Assembly (NCBI GenBank): GCA_965205225.1
Contig: CBDBFZ010000003.1
Span: forward strand, 1,488,001-1,552,000
Direction of reading: 5' to 3'
DNA length: 64,000 nucleotides
DNA from: Litorimonas sp965205225
GTDB taxonomy: Bacteria > Pseudomonadota > Alphaproteobacteria > Caulobacterales > Maricaulaceae
The notes beneath the pieces were generated by a model. That model saw only the letters and a list, made by a program, of their open reading frames with translations. It had not been told where the DNA came from and did not search any database. Position 1 is the stretch's first letter. Every line of letters starts with the position of its first letter. Shown in pieces: positions 60,994 to 64,000 of the stretch. Position numbers and translations under genes: made by a program.

Positions 60994-61629
60994 GTGAGCT
61001 TACCCATCCTCTATTCCTTTCGCCGCTGCCCCTATGCGATGCGGGCGCGGATGGCGCTGGATGCGGCCTGTATTCCGGTCGAGCACCGGGAAGTACGCCT
61101 GCGCGACAAACCTGATGAAATGCTGACTGCCTCCCCCAAAGGGACTGTACCGGTTCTGGTCATGCCGGACGACGAAGTCCTTGATGAGAGTCTGGACATT
61201 ATGCTGTGGGCTCTCGCCCAGTCCGACCCAGATGGCTGGCTGGCTAAGGTCGATCAGGACCGATCTGATACCGAGGCATTTCTCGCAGGGTTCAAGGACC
61301 AACTGGATCGCTACAAATATGCAAGACGCTACGATCCATTTGTAGAGCGCGGGGTGGTCGATCTCGACAGGCGCGCTGACGCAATGTCTCTGTTGATGCA
61401 ACTCTCAGCTCCGTTGCAGGACACCCCCTATCTACGCGGCACAAAACCCCGGCTGATTGATATGGCGACATTTCCATTTATTCGGCAATTTGCCGCTGTT
61501 GAATCTGATTGGTGGCACGAGACAGCGTCGAAGCCATTACAGCAATGGCTCAGAGACCTTCTGGAATCAAAGCGGTTTCAACGTATCATGACCAAACATC
61601 CTGTCTGGCAATCGGAACAGAAGAGTTAA
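60994..61629 (+). CDS. Glutathione S-transferase-like protein
   Basis: A 211-residue protein with a thioredoxin-like N-terminal domain (LPILYSFRRCPYAMRARMAL, with a CPYA motif resembling the glutaredoxin/GST active site) and PKGTVPVLVMPDD (cis-Pro substrate loop). A helical C-terminal domain ends SKPLQQWLRDLLESKRF. The natural start is probably GTG at 60994, ten bases after trhO. An ATG at 60934 in the same frame overlaps trhO by 50 bp and adds a tail with no family similarity. The substrate is unknown. Confidence 0.85.
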   Translation: MSLPILYSFRRCPYAMRARMALDAACIPVEHREVRLRDKPDEMLTASPKGTVPVLVMPDDEVLDESLDIMLWALAQSDPDGWLAKVDQDRSDTEAFLAGFKDQLDRYKYARRYDPFVERGVVDLDRRADAMSLLMQLSAPLQDTPYLRGTKPRLIDMATFPFIRQFAAVESDWWHETASKPLQQWLRDLLESKRFQRIMTKHPVWQSEQKS

Positions 61630-61765
61630 TGTTCACTGACAATTACGGTTATCAACACACGACTTAGCCGCGAAACTTGCCACGAGAGCCGAATTGATTA
61701 GCGGTGGAATTAAGAGATTCGTAGGACTTTAAATAGCTTTCGCCGATGACAGATGTATCCGGCCC

Positions 61766-62266
61766 ATGCCGAGCCTAAAGGCAGCGTCGGTTATGCGCGA
61801 CAATCCTGTCGAAACATTCGTGCGTATCGCGACGGCTGAAAGCTATGTGTATGAACGGGTCGGCGATCAGGAAGTTCATATCAGCCTGACAGGTATGTGG
61901 TGCGATCATGACCTGTCCCTGTCCTGGAATGCAGCGGAGGAACAGCTTTCACTGTTTATCCTGTTCGACGGGAAAGTCCCTGGAGGGAGATCTGACGCCA
62001 TTTATCGCCTGCTCTCTTTGCTCAATGAGCATTTGAGCGCGGGGCATTTCGCTTATTGGCAACGGAACAGTGTGCTTGTCTATCGCCATTCTGTCTCACT
62101 CAGGGGCGGCGCAAAGATTTCCATCAATCAGGCCCTGGATGTGATGAGCCAGGCACTGGATGCAGCTGAACGCGGCTATCCGGCTGCGCAATATGTCATC
62201 TGGGCCGGTAAATCTCCCGAAGACGCACTCGCTGAAGCGCTTGTAGATATCGCCTCTCACAGTTAG
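61766..62266 (+). CDS. YbjN-domain protein
   Basis: A 166-residue protein matching the YbjN family (type III secretion chaperone-like fold); no enzyme activity is known. Features include a central beta-rich part (SLSWNAAEEQLSLFILFDG), NEHLSAGHFAYWQRNSVLVYRH and a C-terminal helix ending EDALAEALVDIASHS. The start is uncertain: MPSLKAA at 61766 or MRDNPVETF at 61793; the second fits the family start better but neither has a strong ribosome site. It lies nine bases before proC. Confidence 0.84.
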   Translation: MPSLKAASVMRDNPVETFVRIATAESYVYERVGDQEVHISLTGMWCDHDLSLSWNAAEEQLSLFILFDGKVPGGRSDAIYRLLSLLNEHLSAGHFAYWQRNSVLVYRHSVSLRGGAKISINQALDVMSQALDAAERGYPAAQYVIWAGKSPEDALAEALVDIASHS

Positions 62267-62275
62267 CATAGGTCT

Positions 62276-63085
62276 ATGAGGCAAACTCACCTGATCGTTG
62301 GCGCAGGGAATATGGGCGGTGCCCTGCTCGCTAGCTGGCTCAAGGAATCGCTGGTCAGTCCCAAAAACATCGCCATTCTCGACCCGTCTCCGGGCGTAGA
62401 GGCCGTTCACGCGATCGAACGCGGCGCCAAGCATTTTGGCAGCGTTGAAGACATCCCGAAAAATATCCATACCGTTCTACTGTCGATCAAGCCGCAGCTG
62501 TTTCCGGAAATCCGGCGACAACTGGCCAACGCCTTGAATGATGGCACCTTGCTCCTCTCAATCATGGCTGGCGTTTCCACGGAAGCGCTCAGAACCACAT
62601 TTCCGAACGCCGATATTGTGCGCGCTATGCCCAATCTGCCTGCTGCTATCGGCAAGGGTATTACCGCCTATGTTGCAGATGATACGATGGCGGACAGCGT
62701 CATCGCAAATGCCGAGGCGCTTCTGGGTGCAAGCGGCGCTGTGATCCGTGTCGGTTCCAACGATCAGATTAATGCTGTGACAGCCGTTTCAGGGTCAGGC
62801 CCCGCCTATCTTTTTCACCTTTGCGAAACTCTCGGCAATGCAGGGAAAGCCGTTGGATTATCATCTGAAACTGCGGCAAAGCTCGCCCGGGAAACAATCA
62901 TCGGCGCCAGCGCGCTTCTAGCCGAATCTGACAAATCATCAACAGAGCTTCGCGAAGCTGTAACCTCACCCGGAGGGACAACGCAGGCTGCGCTTGACAT
63001 TCTGATAGATAATGATGGTCTGGAACAATTGATGCGAAAAGCGGTCAAAGCCGCGTTTGAGCGAGCCCGCGAGTTGTCCAACTAG
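62276..63085 (+). CDS. proC: Pyrroline-5-carboxylate reductase
   Basis: Last step of proline synthesis, NAD(P)H dependent. It has 269 residues. The Rossmann motif is LIVGAGNMGGALLASWL at the N-terminus; SIKPQLFPEI is next. The C-terminal dimer and active-site region shows VSGSGPAYLFHLCETL and VTSPGGTTQAALDIL. Its stop overlaps the stop of the convergent kinase by four bases. Confidence 0.95.
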   Translation: MRQTHLIVGAGNMGGALLASWLKESLVSPKNIAILDPSPGVEAVHAIERGAKHFGSVEDIPKNIHTVLLSIKPQLFPEIRRQLANALNDGTLLLSIMAGVSTEALRTTFPNADIVRAMPNLPAAIGKGITAYVADDTMADSVIANAEALLGASGAVIRVGSNDQINAVTAVSGSGPAYLFHLCETLGNAGKAVGLSSETAAKLARETIIGASALLAESDKSSTELREAVTSPGGTTQAALDILIDNDGLEQLMRKAVKAAFERARELSN

Positions 63086-64000
63086 CGCGGCAACTGGATC
63101 GTCGCGCGCAGGCCGCCCTTCGGACTATCGTGCAGTTTCAGTCGCCCGCCATGCAGCTGGGCAATATCCCGGGCCACCGCGAGTCCAAGCCCAACGCCTT
63201 CGATATTCTGCGTACGCGCATCGTCCAGACGGGAAAATGGGCGAAGAACATCTTCACGTTTATGCTCTGGGATACCGCCGCCCTCATCATCGACATGAAT
63301 GAAAATATACGAGTCCGTAAATTCAAGCTCTATCATAGGGTTTGTGGCATATTTCCGGGCATTCCCGACAAGGTTCAAGACAGCTCGGCGCAGCTGTTGT
63401 GGTCTGGCTTCGATTGAAACCGGCTCACTCATCTGAAACGGAATATCTTCTTCTTCCGCAATATTAGAGAGAACCATATCTACTCGCACGAGATCCGCTT
63501 CGCCTTGCTCGGCTCCATGCGCAAAATCGAGATAAGCAGACAGCATCGCTTCCATCTCGTCCAGATCGCGTTTGGCGTCAGCGATATCGGCTTTGCTCTC
63601 TGCCATCGCCAAGGCCAGCTTCAAACGGGTCAGCGGCGTGCGAAGATCGTGGCTGACCCCAGCCAACATCAGGGTACGTTGATCGAGATGTCGCCGAATA
63701 CGCTGCCGCATCTTCAAGAAGGACTGTCCGGCGCGGCGAACCTCGACCGGACCATGCGGTTTGTAGGAACCAATATCCTGTCCCTTACCAAACGCATCTG
63801 CGGCGTCGGCAAGCTCGCTTATCGGAAGGCTCTGGCGGCGGATGTAGATGATGGAGATCAGTGTCAGCAGGATAGTCGCTGTTATCAGCCAGAAAATAAA
63901 GACGAAGCCCGTCGGCGCAAAAACACGGTCGCGGGCGGCATAGAATTGCAACACACCCTCATCCACCTGAACGCGAATGTCGATATGATGTGGATAGCGC
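63082..64000 (-). CDS. Two-component sensor histidine kinase, EnvZ-like (partial)
   Basis: C-terminal part of a membrane sensor kinase; the frame is open to the window edge, so the N-terminus is missing. A periplasmic stretch (ending ARDRVFAPTG) is followed by one membrane helix, then a HAMP region (about 50-95, counted from the GTG at 63966). Next comes the phosphoacceptor His in LAGVSHDLRTPLTRLKL (about residue 106), and the ATPase boxes LNLVGNARKYA (N), DEGGGIPEHKRE (G1), RPFSRLD (F) and GVGLGLAV (G2). The layout and H-box match the EnvZ type; the partner regulator would be expected upstream, outside the window. Confidence 0.9.
   Translation of the reverse strand, partial: RYPHHIDIRVQVDEGVLQFYAARDRVFAPTGFVFIFWLITATILLTLISIIYIRRQSLPISELADAADAFGKGQDIGSYKPHGPVEVRRAGQSFLKMRQRIRRHLDQRTLMLAGVSHDLRTPLTRLKLALAMAESKADIADAKRDLDEMEAMLSAYLDFAHGAEQGEADLVRVDMVLSNIAEEEDIPFQMSEPVSIEARPQQLRRAVLNLVGNARKYATNPMIELEFTDSYIFIHVDDEGGGIPEHKREDVLRPFSRLDDARTQNIEGVGLGLAVARDIAQLHGGRLKLHDSPKGGLRATIQLPR

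Noticed and set aside
1..64000. CtrA sites (TTAA-N7-TTAA), tRNA genes, CRISPR arrays, prophage genes, toxin-antitoxin or defence genes
   Set aside because: Looked for in the gaps and open frames; none could be supported.

Overview
The window reads as the chromosome of an alphaproteobacterium. The gene orders are typical of that class: rpsB-tsf-pyrH-frr-uppS-cdsA-dxr-rseP-bamA-skp-lpxD-fabZ-lpxA-lpxI-lpxB, a fourteen-gene nuoA-N block followed by birA-coaX-rnj-mce-DUF1467-proS-lolC-lolD, and trpGDC-lexA-comEC-gltX-gltA. A LexA site of the alphaproteobacterial direct-repeat type (GAAC-N7-GAAC) precedes lexA. Gene order and moderate GC (judged by eye, not computed) suggest Caulobacterales/Maricaulales (Hyphomonadaceae-like). 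That placement is inference. I saw no rRNA, tRNA, CRISPR or prophage. Almost everything is core housekeeping; the unusual material is in and around four insertion-sequence scars.

Layout. 1-2270 (minus): 5' end of pyrG, secG, a lipoprotein, thiG and thiS. 2359-7740 (plus): aroQ-accB-accC-trpG-trpD-trpC and lexA. 7742-9823 (minus): comEC, convergent with lexA. 9883-12040: two nested IS5-family elements between comEC and gltX. The outer one carries an intact secreted ankyrin-repeat gene, and its right end touches the gltX start codon. 12043-14767 (plus): gltX-gltA. 14769-30320 (minus): the lipid A / envelope / isoprenoid / translation block, broken between tsf and pyrH by an internally deleted IS5-family remnant. 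30504-33959 (minus): dnaE. 34222-35529 (plus): an amino-acid permease. 35523-57748 (minus): lolD back to nuoA, which includes the whole respiratory complex I. 57979-58452: a YcgN-type cysteine-cluster protein. 58618-59691: a decayed IS630-family element. 60078-63085 (plus): trhO, a GST-like protein, a YbjN protein and proC. 63082 to the right edge (minus): a sensor kinase cut by the window end.

How the genes work together. accB/accC and birA supply and biotinylate the acetyl-CoA carboxylase biotin subunit. fabZ, lpxD, lpxA, lpxI and lpxB make lipid A. bamA, skp, rseP and lolCD build and monitor the outer membrane. dxr, uppS and cdsA feed the lipid carrier and phospholipids. rpsB, tsf, frr, gltX and proS serve translation. 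nuoA-N is respiratory complex I.

Main oddities: a passenger ankyrin gene inside IS ends; an IS end that forms the ribosome-binding region of gltX; a one-base frameshift that removes the C-terminus of EF-Ts; a uppS frame whose conserved N-terminus has no ATG, GTG or TTG start; the same HhH-like C-terminal module on ribosomal protein S2 and on NuoE; two substitutions at normally invariant positions of AccC; and several perfect or near-perfect 10-14 bp tandem duplications. I did not find a clearly new multi-gene system.
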